DNA from: SpSt-501 sp037481615 | GTDB taxonomy: Bacteria; Desulfobacterota; Desulfobacteria; Desulfobacterales; SpSt-501 | Strand: one strand, 5' to 3' | DNA length: 49,149 bases | NCBI GenBank assembly: GCA_037481615.1 | Contig: JBBFLI010000030.1 | Shown: one piece after another, positions 1 to 8,676 of the stretch | Numbering within the stretch: the stretch's first letter is position 1 | Layout of the letters: every line of letters starts with the position of its first letter | Translations under genes and position numbers: made by a program | Notes under the pieces: generated by a model | Told to the model about the DNA's origin: nothing | Seen by the model: only the letters and a program-made list of their open reading frames with translations | Databases searched by the model: none

Positions 1-405
1 GGCCGGCTGGACGGGGGCGAACTCGCCCGGTGCTACGGGGCCGCCCAGGCCTTCGCCATGCCCTTTGCGCGCGAGAGCTTCGGCATCGCCGCGCTCGAGG
101 CCATGGCCTTCGGGCTGCCGGTGATCGGTTCGGCCGCGGGCGGAGTGCGGGAATTCGTCCGCCACGGCGAAAACGGCCTTCTCATCCCGGCGGGGGATCT
201 CGCCGGCTGCCGGCGCGCCGTCGCAGAGCTTGCGCAGAACCGCCGCCGGCTGGCGGATCTCGGGGTGCAGGCCTTTCGCGATTTTCTCGGCCGCCCCGGC
301 TGGGGCGACTCCCTCGCGGGGGCCTGCCGCTTCCTCGAGGCGCAGGCAACGCACCGCCCCGGGGGCAGTCCCCGCCGGGCCCGGGAAGACGGGAACCCCC
401 GATGA
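1..405 (+). CDS. Glycosyltransferase family 4 (group 1), C-terminal fragment
   Basis: The gene enters from the left edge, so only the last 134 residues are present. The fragment has the ExxxxxxxE signature of GT-B retaining glycosyltransferases (E at 'ARESFGIAALEAMAFG', encoded about 70-115), which binds the nucleotide-sugar donor, followed by the usual 'GLPVIGS..GG..E' donor-site loop. It is therefore probably a cytoplasmic enzyme adding a sugar to a lipid or polysaccharide acceptor. The acceptor cannot be inferred because the N-terminal acceptor domain is outside the window. Its stop codon overlaps the next gene's ATG (ATGA at 402-405), so the two are translationally coupled and probably act in the same envelope polysaccharide pathway. 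Confidence 0.85.
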   Translation, partial: GRLDGGELARCYGAAQAFAMPFARESFGIAALEAMAFGLPVIGSAAGGVREFVRHGENGLLIPAGDLAGCRRAVAELAQNRRRLADLGVQAFRDFLGRPGWGDSLAGACRFLEAQATHRPGGSPRRAREDGNPR

Positions 406-2081
406 GCGGCGCACGGAAAAGGAGAGCCTTCCTCCCTGCCGCCCTGCGCGCCGCCCTCGCTTTCGGCTTTCTGAACGCGTGCCTGTCGCTCTCATTTCCC
501 GCCGATCCCTGGACGCCGACCACGCTGCTGCGGCTCTCCCCGGAGGCGCTCTTCCTTCCCGCGGCCCTCGCCCTTTCACCCCGTCTCGGGCCGCGCGGCC
601 GCAGGCTGCACCTCGCGTGGCTCGCGGCCCTCGTCCTGGGGCTGCGCCTGTTTCAGAGCGCCGATGCGGCGATCCCGCTCTTTTTCCACCGGCCCTTCAG
701 CCTCGTCCTGGACCTTCCCCGGGTTCCGGACTTTTTCCGACTGCTTGCGCTCACGCGGACGCCGGCCGAGACGGCCGGTCTTGCCGCCGCCGCGGCCGCG
801 GCGGGGATCGGGCTCGTGCTTTTCGTGCACCGGGCGCTTTCGGCGCTCGAGACCGCTCTCCGAGGACTTTCGCCCCGCCTCCGTCTGGGGGTCGCGACGG
901 CCGCTCTCGGCGGGGGCCTCGCCGCCGCGCTGCTCGCCCCGGCGGACGCACGCGCAATCGCCCCGGCCTCGGCTCCCCGGCTGGCGGGGGAGGTCGCCCG
1001 CTGGCTGAGGATGGACGCGCTGCGCGCCTCGTGGAACGAGCGCTTCGCCGAGGCCGCAACGCGCGCGGCGGCGCTCCGCCCCGATTTCGCGGGCCTGGGG
1101 GGGGAAAGCGTGTTCGTGGTCTTCGTCGAGTCCTACGGAGCGAACGCCCTTTTCGACCCGCGCCTCGCCGGGGAAACGATCCCCGCGCTGCGTCGTCTCG
1201 AGAGGGATCTCGCGGGGGCGGGATTTCGCCTGGCGAGCGCGCTGCGCCGCGCTCCGACCGCGGGCGGCGGCTCCTGGCTGGCCCATGCCACGCTCGCCTC
1301 CGGCGTGCGCATCGACGGTCAGCTCGCCCACGACCTCCTGCCCGCCTCGCCGCTCGTTCCGCTGGCCGCCCGCTTCCGGGAAGCGGGTTACCGCACGCTC
1401 CGCGCCGCGCCCGGGACCCGCTGGCCCGCCGCCGGGGAGGCCTTTTACCGTTTCGAGGAGACGCGGATCGCCCCCGATTTCGGCTACCGCGGCCCCGGCT
1501 TCGGGTTTTCGCCCGTCCCGGACCAGTTCGTCCTGGAGTGGGTCGGCCGTCACACGGCGGGGGGAGGCCCGTTCTTCGCGGAGGTGATCCTGACCGGCAG
1601 CCACACCCCCTTCGACCGCCGGGCGGGCTATCTCGCGGACTGGGATGCGCTCGGGGACGGATCCGTCTACGAAGGGGCGGCGGGGGGAGGGCAAGGGTTT
1701 TTTTTCGAAGCCCGCGGGGAGCACGAGGCCTACCGCACCCTGCTCCTCGATTCGCTCGCGGCCGTGGCCGGCTTCGCCCGCCGCCATCTCCGGGGAAACG
1801 AGCTCTTGATCTTCTTGGGGGATCATGCCCCCCCGATCGAGATCCCCCCCGCGGTGGACGCCTTCTCCGTCCCGGTTCACCTCGTGACGCGCCGGGAGTC
1901 GACGCTCGCGGAATTCCAGCGCCGGGGCTTCCGTCCGGGCATCGTCCCGGAGCCCTCCGCCGAGCCGCCGGGGCTCGAAACCCTGTTCTGGGACCTGATC
2001 GGGGGCTTCAACGCCAGTCGATCTCCCGAAAGGGAAACTGCAGGCGATCGGCGAGCGACCGCAGCTCCTCCTCCAGGGTGA
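402..2081 (+). CDS. Membrane-anchored sulfatase / LTA-synthase-like phosphotransferase
   Basis: This 559-residue protein has about four hydrophobic segments in the first 180 residues and then a soluble domain of the alkaline-phosphatase superfamily. Visible active-site features are a metal-ligand glutamate in 'VFVESYG' (about residue 241), a candidate nucleophile serine in 'AGGGSWLAH' (about 290), 'GSHTPF' (about 398) and the metal-binding 'GDHAPP' (about 472). Members of this superfamily move phosphoglycerol or phosphoethanolamine groups, or hydrolyse sulfate or phosphate esters, on the outer face of the cytoplasmic membrane. The exact reaction is unknown. The ATG at 402 was chosen because it overlaps the glycosyltransferase stop. 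The last 24 codons are antisense to the 3' end of the M16 peptidase gene. Confidence 0.75.
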   Translation: MSGARKRRAFLPAALRAALAFGFLNACLSLSFPADPWTPTTLLRLSPEALFLPAALALSPRLGPRGRRLHLAWLAALVLGLRLFQSADAAIPLFFHRPFSLVLDLPRVPDFFRLLALTRTPAETAGLAAAAAAAGIGLVLFVHRALSALETALRGLSPRLRLGVATAALGGGLAAALLAPADARAIAPASAPRLAGEVARWLRMDALRASWNERFAEAATRAAALRPDFAGLGGESVFVVFVESYGANALFDPRLAGETIPALRRLERDLAGAGFRLASALRRAPTAGGGSWLAHATLASGVRIDGQLAHDLLPASPLVPLAARFREAGYRTLRAAPGTRWPAAGEAFYRFEETRIAPDFGYRGPGFGFSPVPDQFVLEWVGRHTAGGGPFFAEVILTGSHTPFDRRAGYLADWDALGDGSVYEGAAGGGQGFFFEARGEHEAYRTLLLDSLAAVAGFARRHLRGNELLIFLGDHAPPIEIPPAVDAFSVPVHLVTRRESTLAEFQRRGFRPGIVPEPSAEPPGLETLFWDLIGGFNASRSPERETAGDRRATAAPPPG

Positions 2082-5052
2082 CCGTGCGTCCCCCCGCATC
2101 GCGCACCGGGGTCGTCTTGTCGGCCACGACGAACACCTGAACCCGCCGCGGGTCGAAGAAGAGCGCGGCAAGCTCCCGCAGCCCCTCGGCCGTCGCGCCG
2201 AAATAGCTCTCCTGGATGCGGGCGAGCGTGTCGGAAGGCTCTCCCCGCAGGGCGAAGCGCGCGTAAGCCCGCGCCAGTTCGTAAGGGGAGCCCACCTGGA
2301 AGACGAAGCTGTTCAGCGCATCGAGCCGCTTGAGCTCGACCTCCTCCCGGGGAACCTCGCGCCTGAGCCCCTCCATGAGGCGGAGCGTCTCCTCGATCGC
2401 CGCCGCCACCCGGTCGCTGCGGGAGCCGATCATCCCCACGGCCATCCCCGCCTTGAGGCGCGAGGCCGGGTAGAACCCCGCGGAGTAGACGTAGCCCAGG
2501 TCGTCGCGCAACCGGGTGTAGACCATCGAGTCGCTGCCCCCGAAGACTTCCGTCAGCAAGCCGAGCTTCCAGAAGCGTGGGTCCGAGCGCGGGATCGTGC
2601 GCAGGAGCAGCGCCGCCTGGGCCTGGACCTGGCCCGGCTTGTGGATGAGGGCGAGAACCGGCGGGGTCGCTTCCGGGGCGGAAACGGCGTTTCCGCCCGC
2701 CCCTGCCGCGCCGAGGGACCGGACCAGGCGGGCCAGCCCGCGCTCCAGGCGCTCTTCGGAGATGTCCCCTGCGGCGGCGATGGCGAGGTTCCCCGGGGCG
2801 AGCCGGGCGCGCAGGAAGGCCTTCAGATCCTCGGCCGAGACCCGCGGCACGCCGCGGATCGCCTGGAGCGGGTCCCTCCCGTAGGGGTGCCCGGCGAAGT
2901 GCCAGATCAGCGCCTCGCGCATGGCCACGGCCGAGGCATCCTCGCCCTGGCGATGCAAGGCGTCCACGATCCGCCGCTGCGCCGTCGCGAGGATGCGCGC
3001 ATCGAAGGCCGGCCGCTCGAGCACCTCGGCGAAGAGCTCGATCCCCCGTTCCCAGTCGGCGGCGAGGGTCGAGAGCTGAAGCGCGGACTCCTCCACCCCG
3101 AAAGAGGCGTTCAGGCGGATCGCGTGGTCGTCGAGGACGGCCGCGAGCTCTTCCGGCGACCGGCTCTCGGTGCCCCCCTCGACAAGGGTCTCGCCGAGCA
3201 GACCGGTCAGCCCGGAGAGCCCCTCGGGCTCGTCGACCGCCCCGGTGCGCAGGAGCAGGGCCACGTCGACGACCGGGAGCTCGGGGTCGGGCAGGAAAAA
3301 CACCGGGACCCCGCCGACCGAGAGCCGCCGCGGCGGAGGGTAGTCGATGCGCCGCGGCTCGCGCCGAAAGGAGAGCGGGTGCCTCCAGCCCTCGGGGGTG
3401 GGGAAGCGGGAGTGGTTCGCCCGGTCCGGCGTATCGATCACGCGTCGAGCCGCGGCCGCGCTCGGGATCGAGCGCTCCTCCCGGTACTCCTCGGGCGGCC
3501 GGGCGGCCGGCCCGCCGGGGATCACGTAGGCCGTGTTGCGCCGGTCGCGACGCAGGATCTCGGCCGCCACCCGGCGGACATCTTCCGCCGTCACGGCTTC
3601 CATGCGGGCCAGGTGGTCCTGCACGTAGCGCCATCCCGCCTGGACCTCGAGCGTGGCGAGCAGGCTGGCGATCGCGCCGTTGCTGCGCAGCCGGTCGAGA
3701 AAATCGCGGCGGTTGAGCCTTTTCATCCGCGCGAGTTCCGCCTCGGGGAGCGGCTCGTCGCGGATCCGTTCGACCTCGGCGAGCAGCCGCTCCTCGAGTT
3801 CCTCGCACGCCCGGAGGTAAGCCGCGCGCCGTTTCTCCTCGGAGGAGGACGCCTCCCGGGCCTCCTCGGGCTCGACGGGGGTTCCCCCCAGGACGAAGAG
3901 CCCGGCGTAGCGCCGGTCCGGGTTCACCGCCCAGGCGTCGGCCGCCAGGCCCGGCTCGACGAGGCGGCGGGTCAACCGGGCGCTGCGGCCCTCGCTGAGC
4001 AGGAGCGAGAGGGCATCGAGCGCGTAGAAGTCGGGATGCGTCATGCGCGGGCCGTGAAAGGCGATGCGCACGAGGGGGGTCCGCGCACCCTCGAGGAAAC
4101 GCACGCTGCGGCGCGGGCCGGCCTGGGGCGGCTCGGCGGTGACGAGTTCGGGGGCGCGGTTTCCGGCGGGGTAGCGGCCGAAATAGATCCCGGCGAGCCG
4201 CCGGACTTCCTCCACCGTGACGTCGCCGACGACGACGCAGACGGCGTTCGCGGGATGGTAGTAGCGTTCGTGGAAGGCGATCGCATCCCGCGTGCCCAAG
4301 CGCTCGATATCGGCCGGCCAGCCGATCACGGGGTTGCGGTAGGGGTGCGCCTGGTAGGCGAGGGCGTGGAGGTCGAGCCAGGCCGCCCCGCCGGGGTCGT
4401 TCGCGTAGCGGAACGCCCACTCGCGCTTGACGACCTCTTTCTCCACGAAGAACTCGCGCCAGGCCGGCTCGAAGACCTGCTCGCTGGCGATCGAAAACCA
4501 CTGCTCGAGCATGTCCGCCGGCACGGAGGCGACGTACTGGGTCTGATCCGTGCTCGTGAAGGCGTTCACGCCCACGGCGCCGTTCTTGCCGAGCTGGGTG
4601 GAAAAGACCTGGGGGATGTAGAGCCCCTGGGCCTCGAGGCGCAGCCGCTCCATCTCCTCGCGGAGCCGGCGGACGCGCTCGCGATCCGGCTCGCGCCGGG
4701 CCTCCTCGGCGCGGATTTCCTCGAAGGCCGCGTCGATCTTCTCCTGGATCTCGGCGTCCCGGCGGAAGTCGCGCGATCCGAAGTTGCGGGTCCCCTTGAA
4801 GAGCATGTGCTCGACCAGGTGGGCGACCCCTGTTCGGCCGGCGTCCTCGAGGGCGGAGCCCGCGCGGATCGCCAACCGCACCGCGACCTGGGGGGTGGTG
4901 TGCCGTTCGACGACGAGGAAGAGCATGCCGTTCGGCAGCGTGAATTCCTGGACGGCAAGCCCCGGGAGCGCCTCCGCCCCCGCAAAGGCGCGGAGCGCCC
5001 AGAGAAAGACCAGGACCGCGCCTGCGGTGCGGCGCAAGAGTTGGAGCGTCAT
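2008..5052 (-). CDS. M16 family zinc metallopeptidase, two-lobe, secreted
   Basis: The 1014-residue protein has a signal peptide (basic start, then hydrophobic residues 11-25) and two M16 lobes. The N-terminal lobe carries the inverted zinc motif HLVEH at residues 78-82, with the distal glutamate in the 204-211 stretch. The C-terminal lobe (about 530 onward) lacks HxxEH and resembles the inactive half of pitrilysin-like enzymes. A charged insertion predicted to be coiled coil (about 105-145) lies between the zinc motif and its distal ligand. It probably degrades peptides in the periplasm. The start is the ATG at 5052, preceded by a strong GGGAGGTGG ribosome binding site; an in-frame ATG upstream has no signal peptide directly behind it. 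It lies downstream of the XRE/cupin gene, about 124 bases apart. Confidence 0.88.
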   Translation of the reverse strand: MTLQLLRRTAGAVLVFLWALRAFAGAEALPGLAVQEFTLPNGMLFLVVERHTTPQVAVRLAIRAGSALEDAGRTGVAHLVEHMLFKGTRNFGSRDFRRDAEIQEKIDAAFEEIRAEEARREPDRERVRRLREEMERLRLEAQGLYIPQVFSTQLGKNGAVGVNAFTSTDQTQYVASVPADMLEQWFSIASEQVFEPAWREFFVEKEVVKREWAFRYANDPGGAAWLDLHALAYQAHPYRNPVIGWPADIERLGTRDAIAFHERYYHPANAVCVVVGDVTVEEVRRLAGIYFGRYPAGNRAPELVTAEPPQAGPRRSVRFLEGARTPLVRIAFHGPRMTHPDFYALDALSLLLSEGRSARLTRRLVEPGLAADAWAVNPDRRYAGLFVLGGTPVEPEEAREASSSEEKRRAAYLRACEELEERLLAEVERIRDEPLPEAELARMKRLNRRDFLDRLRSNGAIASLLATLEVQAGWRYVQDHLARMEAVTAEDVRRVAAEILRRDRRNTAYVIPGGPAARPPEEYREERSIPSAAAARRVIDTPDRANHSRFPTPEGWRHPLSFRREPRRIDYPPPRRLSVGGVPVFFLPDPELPVVDVALLLRTGAVDEPEGLSGLTGLLGETLVEGGTESRSPEELAAVLDDHAIRLNASFGVEESALQLSTLAADWERGIELFAEVLERPAFDARILATAQRRIVDALHRQGEDASAVAMREALIWHFAGHPYGRDPLQAIRGVPRVSAEDLKAFLRARLAPGNLAIAAAGDISEERLERGLARLVRSLGAAGAGGNAVSAPEATPPVLALIHKPGQVQAQAALLLRTIPRSDPRFWKLGLLTEVFGGSDSMVYTRLRDDLGYVYSAGFYPASRLKAGMAVGMIGSRSDRVAAAIEETLRLMEGLRREVPREEVELKRLDALNSFVFQVGSPYELARAYARFALRGEPSDTLARIQESYFGATAEGLRELAALFFDPRRVQVFVVADKTTPVRDAGGRTVTLEEELRSLADRLQFPFREIDWR

Positions 5053-5176
5053 CGCCACCTCCCGCGCGCGGCGGGTTCCGGCTGCCGTGCGCACGACGGT
5101 CATGCTAGGAACGCCTGCGGGAAATTGCAAGCCGCACCCGGCCGCCCTCCCCTCTCGCGGGGGGCGGCCGACGGGC

Positions 5177-5815
5177 TCACGCGGGGTAGAGGACGGCGAG
5201 AATCGTCGCGCGCTCGCCGAGGGCGGAGATCTGGTGGGGGGTCGAGGAGAGGTAGTAGGCGCTGTCGCCGGGATCGAGGTCGTAGGTCTCCCCGCCGATC
5301 TCCAGCCGCACGGTGCCCTCGAGCACGAAGACGAACTCTTCGCCCTCGTGCAGCGAGAGGTCCTTTTCGGCGGCCGGGCCGAGCTGGACGAGGAAGGCTT
5401 CCATGTGACGCCCGCGCACCTGCGGGGCGAGGCTGCGGTAGCTGTAGAGGTGGCGCTTTCCGCCGTGCGCGGAGGAGCGTTGGACGACGCGGCGTTCGTG
5501 GACGCGCGTGACCGCGTAGGGCTTCTCCCCCGCCCCGGAGACGATCGCGCCGAAGGCGCTGCGCAAAGCGCGGGAAAGCCGCATGAGCTCCCCGAGCGGC
5601 GGCTGGATCTCCCCCGCCTCGACACCCGCCAGATAGTCGAGGTCGAAACCGGTTAGGCGGGCGAGCTCTTCGCGGCTGATCCCCTGCTCCTCCCGCACCG
5701 CCCGGATGCGCCGCCCGATCGATTCGGCCTCCGCCGGCGCCGGGCAGGCGAGATCGCCCGTCAGGTCCTCGAAGAAATCGATGTCGGCCAGGGTCTTTCG
5801 TCCGCCGGTCTCCAT
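5177..5815 (-). CDS. XRE-family transcriptional regulator with C-terminal cupin domain
   Basis: This 212-residue protein has a helix-turn-helix of the XRE type at about residues 33-88 ('GISREELARLTGFDLDYLAG') and a small beta-barrel cupin at about 130-205 ('HEGEEFVFVLEGTVRLEIGG', 'LDPGDSAYYLSSTPHQI'). HTH-cupin regulators usually sense a small metabolite in the cupin. The start ATG at 5815 is preceded by GGAGGAGG at good spacing. It sits 26 bases downstream of the acyl-CoA dehydrogenase gene on the same strand, so it is probably co-transcribed with it and may regulate it. The ligand is unknown. Confidence 0.88.
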   Translation of the reverse strand: METGGRKTLADIDFFEDLTGDLACPAPAEAESIGRRIRAVREEQGISREELARLTGFDLDYLAGVEAGEIQPPLGELMRLSRALRSAFGAIVSGAGEKPYAVTRVHERRVVQRSSAHGGKRHLYSYRSLAPQVRGRHMEAFLVQLGPAAEKDLSLHEGEEFVFVLEGTVRLEIGGETYDLDPGDSAYYLSSTPHQISALGERATILAVLYPA

Positions 5816-5841
5816 GGGTCCTCCTCCGTGCCGAATCCCGG

Positions 5842-6999
5842 CTACAGGCAGCGGGCCCCGATGTGGCGCGAGATGACGATGCGCTGCACCTCGGAGGTGC
5901 CTTCCCCGATCTCGAGCAGTTTCTGGTCGCGGTAAAAGCGCTCCACGTCGTATTCCTTCATCAGCCCGTACCCGCCGTGGAGCTGCACGGCGTGGTTCGC
6001 GCAACGGTACATCACCTCGGAGCAGTAGAGCTTGGCCATGGCCGCCTCCTTGGCGAAGGGCCGATCGTGGTCGCGCAGCCAGCAGGCCTTGTACAGGAGC
6101 AGACGGGCGCATTCGATCTCGGTGGCCATGTCGGCGAGCTTGAAGGCGTTCGCCTGAAAAGTGGCGATGGGCCGGCCGAACTGCTCGCGTTGGTTCGCGT
6201 AGCGCAGCGCGCGGTCGAAGCAGCCCTGCGCGCCGCCCAGCCCCATCGCCGCGATCGAGAGCCTTCCGCCGTCGAGGGTCTGCATCATCTGGTGGAACCC
6301 GTGGCCGCGCTCGCCCAGGAGGTTCTCCCGCGGCACGCGGCAATCCTCGAAGTAGAGCTCGGCCGTGTTGGAGGCGCGCCACATCATCTTGCCGTGCATG
6401 GGGCGGGCCGTGAAGCCGCGGGTCCCGCTTTCCACGAGCAGGCAGGAGAGCTCGGGCTTGCCGTTCGGGCGCGTGCCCGTCCGGGCGAGCACGGTGACGC
6501 CGGCCGTGATGTCGGTGGCGGCGTTGGTGATGAAGATCTTGCTGCCGTTGATCACCCACTCGTTGCCGTCCAGGACCGCGGTGGTGCGGGTGTTCGCGGC
6601 ATCCGAGCCCGCATTCGGCTCGGTCAGGCCGAAGCCCCAGAGGGTCTCGCCCTTGCAGAGCTTCGGGAGGTAGCGGCGCTTCTGCTCCTCGTTGCCGAAG
6701 TAATAGAGCGGCCCGATGCCGAGGGAATTGCCCGCCGCCACCGTGGCCGCGTGCGAGCCGTCCACGCGCGCGAGCTCCTCGACGGCGATGATGTAGGAGA
6801 GATAATCCATCGCCTGGCCGCCGTAGGCCTCGGAGACGAAGATCCCGAAGAGGCCGAGCCCGGCCATCTTGGCCATCGTCTCGTAGGAGAAGACCTCCCG
6901 CTCGTCGAGATCGCGGGCGACGGGCTGGATCTCGTTTTCGGCGAAGCTGCGGACCGTGTCGCGGAGGATCTCGTGCTCGGTGGAGAGGGTGAAGTCCAT
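5842..6999 (-). CDS. Acyl-CoA dehydrogenase
   Basis: This 385-residue flavoenzyme matches the usual length and layout of short/medium/branched-chain acyl-CoA dehydrogenases. It has an N-terminal helical domain, the FAD/substrate motif 'GLTEPNAGSD' (about 123), 'REQFGRPI' in the C-terminal helical domain, and the catalytic-base glutamate E366 in 'IGEGTSEVQ', the position used by the short- and medium-chain group. It oxidises an acyl-CoA to the trans-2-enoyl-CoA and passes electrons to ETF. No ETF or other beta-oxidation gene is in the window, so chain specificity is unknown. A near-consensus promoter lies at 7162-7190. The gene leads an operon with the XRE/cupin regulator. Confidence 0.92.
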   Translation of the reverse strand: MDFTLSTEHEILRDTVRSFAENEIQPVARDLDEREVFSYETMAKMAGLGLFGIFVSEAYGGQAMDYLSYIIAVEELARVDGSHAATVAAGNSLGIGPLYYFGNEEQKRRYLPKLCKGETLWGFGLTEPNAGSDAANTRTTAVLDGNEWVINGSKIFITNAATDITAGVTVLARTGTRPNGKPELSCLLVESGTRGFTARPMHGKMMWRASNTAELYFEDCRVPRENLLGERGHGFHQMMQTLDGGRLSIAAMGLGGAQGCFDRALRYANQREQFGRPIATFQANAFKLADMATEIECARLLLYKACWLRDHDRPFAKEAAMAKLYCSEVMYRCANHAVQLHGGYGLMKEYDVERFYRDQKLLEIGEGTSEVQRIVISRHIGARCL

Positions 7000-7161
7000 G
7001 GCGTTCTCCCGCTCGCTTCCGGGGGCGGGGATCCCCCGGGGCCTGTCGCGGCGGGGCGGCTCGACCGCCCGCCGGCGTTCTTGGCAACCGGCGCCGCATC
7101 TGGTAGGGGGAAGGAAACGGGCGGCGGCCCGCGGCGCTCGGCCCCACCCAAGCTCGACGGC

Positions 7162-7190
7162 GTTATAGGGGCGGGCCGCGGACAAGTCAA
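7162..7190 (-). promoter_or_regulatory. Sigma-70-like promoter for the acyl-CoA dehydrogenase operon
   Basis: Reading the minus strand, TTGACT (7190-7185) and TATAAC (7167-7162) are separated by 17 bases. This is close to the TTGACA-N17-TATAAT consensus and stands out in such GC-rich DNA. It points toward the acyl-CoA dehydrogenase start at 6999, giving a leader of about 155 bases. No experimental support is available. Confidence 0.6.
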
Positions 7191-7213
7191 CCCGCCGCCG
7201 GGGTTCCGGTTCC

Positions 7214-8050
7214 ATGCCCGAGCTCCCGGAAGTCGAAACGATCGCCCGCGATCTGCGCGCGGCGGGTCTGCCGGGCCGCGTGCTTTCCTGCGCCCGGGTC
7301 AGCTGGCCCCGCACGGTGGCCGAGCCCGACGCGGCGGAGTTCTGCCGCCGCGTCGCCGGCCGCCGGATCGAGTCGGTCGGCCGCCGCGGGAAGTTCCTGG
7401 TGATCACGCTCGCCGGCGGCGGACACCTCTTGCTCCACCTGCGCATGTCGGGCCGGCTCGACTGGTGCGAGCCGGGCGCCCCCCGTTCGCCCCACGAGCA
7501 TGTCGTCCTCGCCTTCACCGACGGCAGGGAACTGCGGTTTCACGACACCCGCAAGTTCGGCCGCCTCTACCTCACCGAGGACGCAGGGCGGATCCTGGGC
7601 AAGCTCGGGCCCGAGCCCTTCGCGGAGGACTTCACCGCCTCGGCCTTCCAGCGGGCGCTCGGCCGGCGGCGGCGGCGGGTCAAACCGCTGCTCCTCGATC
7701 AGGGCTTTCTCGCGGGTCTGGGCAACATCTACACCGACGAGGCCCTCTGGGAGGCGGGGATCCATCCCGCACGCCGCGCCGACACCCTGGCCGCGACCGA
7801 GGCGCACCGGCTCCATCGGGCGATCCGCCGCGTGCTGCGCCGCGGCCTCGAGAACCTGGGCACATCGCTCGGCACCGGAAAGGCGAACTACTACTCCGTC
7901 GGCGGCCGACGGGGGCGGAACCGCGACGCCCTGCGGGTCTTCCGGCGCACGGGCGAACCCTGCCCGCGCTGCGGCACCCCGATCGTCCGCATCATCCTGC
8001 ACGGGCGGGGCACCCACCTCTGCCCGCGCTGCCAGCCGGAGCGGGGATGA
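7214..8050 (+). CDS. mutM: Formamidopyrimidine-DNA glycosylase (MutM/Fpg)
   Basis: This 278-residue base-excision repair enzyme removes 8-oxoguanine and ring-opened purines and cleaves the strand at the abasic site. After the start Met it has the diagnostic 'PELPEVE', with Pro2 as the Schiff-base nucleophile and the neighbouring glutamate. 'GRRGKFLV' provides the beta-hairpin lysine. The C-terminal zinc finger is C-x2-C-x16-C-x2-C ('CPRCGTPI...CPRC'). Length and motif order match the family. The next gene overlaps by ATGA at 8047-8050. The 214-base gap upstream is shared with the divergent acyl-CoA dehydrogenase; I see no convincing promoter for mutM itself there. Confidence 0.96.
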   Translation: MPELPEVETIARDLRAAGLPGRVLSCARVSWPRTVAEPDAAEFCRRVAGRRIESVGRRGKFLVITLAGGGHLLLHLRMSGRLDWCEPGAPRSPHEHVVLAFTDGRELRFHDTRKFGRLYLTEDAGRILGKLGPEPFAEDFTASAFQRALGRRRRRVKPLLLDQGFLAGLGNIYTDEALWEAGIHPARRADTLAATEAHRLHRAIRRVLRRGLENLGTSLGTGKANYYSVGGRRGRNRDALRVFRRTGEPCPRCGTPIVRIILHGRGTHLCPRCQPERG

Positions 8051-8658
8051 AAGCGCCCGGGGAGCCGGACGGCGGCGGCTGGGAGGCCGTCCGGGCGCGG
8101 GATCCGGCGGAGCTGGCGCGCGCGGCGGCCTTCGACCCGGCCCCCCCGGGCGGGCTGGTCTTCCGCTTTCTCGGGGAACCGCACCGGGTCGACCTCGCGG
8201 CAGGACGGCTCTTCCGCCTGCGGGGGGCGGATTGGGAGCCCGCCGACGACCCGCTGCTCGAGGTCGTCCTGCGGCAATACCTCCGCCGCGTGCGCGCGGG
8301 CCTCCCCGCGGGCGGGCCGCTCGTCGGCGTCCGCGACCTGCGCGAGGGCCACTTTTTCCGCGGCCCCCACGCGCTCGATTTCGGGCCGCTCCTTTCCCGC
8401 TACGGGTGCGACCCCGCGGGCTTCGCCGCGGCGGCGGGCAAACTGGGCGCCGAGCCGGTCGCGATGGCCGACTGCGCCTTCCGCTTCCGTCCCCTGCCGC
8501 GCGTCCCGGTCACCCTTCTCCTCTGGACCGCCGACGAGGAGTTCCCGGCGCGGATGACCGCCCTCTTCGAGCGGACGATCGAGGAGGTCCTTCCCGCGGA
8601 TGCGATCTGGGCGCTCGTCACGCGTACCGCGCGGGCCGTCCTCGAGGCCGGGGGCTGA
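8047..8658 (+). CDS. DUF3786-type protein, function unknown
   Basis: This 203-residue protein resembles DUF3786 proteins, which are common in anaerobic deltaproteobacteria. Recognisable parts are 'HFFRGPHALDFGPLLSRYG' in the middle and the C-terminal block 'VTLLLWTADEEFPARM' followed by 'LFERTIEEVLPADAIWALV'. There is no signal peptide or membrane segment. The start overlaps the mutM stop (ATGA), so translation is coupled. The family has no established biochemical function that I can name. The mutM linkage could be coincidental operon packing. Confidence 0.75.
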   Translation: MKAPGEPDGGGWEAVRARDPAELARAAAFDPAPPGGLVFRFLGEPHRVDLAAGRLFRLRGADWEPADDPLLEVVLRQYLRRVRAGLPAGGPLVGVRDLREGHFFRGPHALDFGPLLSRYGCDPAGFAAAAGKLGAEPVAMADCAFRFRPLPRVPVTLLLWTADEEFPARMTALFERTIEEVLPADAIWALVTRTARAVLEAGG

Positions 8659-8676
8659 GGGCGGCCGATGCCGGAC

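Noticed and set aside
2641..5511. Very long open frame antisense to the M16 peptidase gene
   Set aside because: Long antisense frames are expected in DNA this GC-rich. Its translation has no domain or membrane pattern, while the opposite strand encodes a clear peptidase.
5863..8046. Open frame extending the DUF3786 gene upstream through mutM and the acyl-CoA dehydrogenase
   Set aside because: It is a shadow of both genes. The ATG at 8047 overlapping the mutM stop explains the real product.
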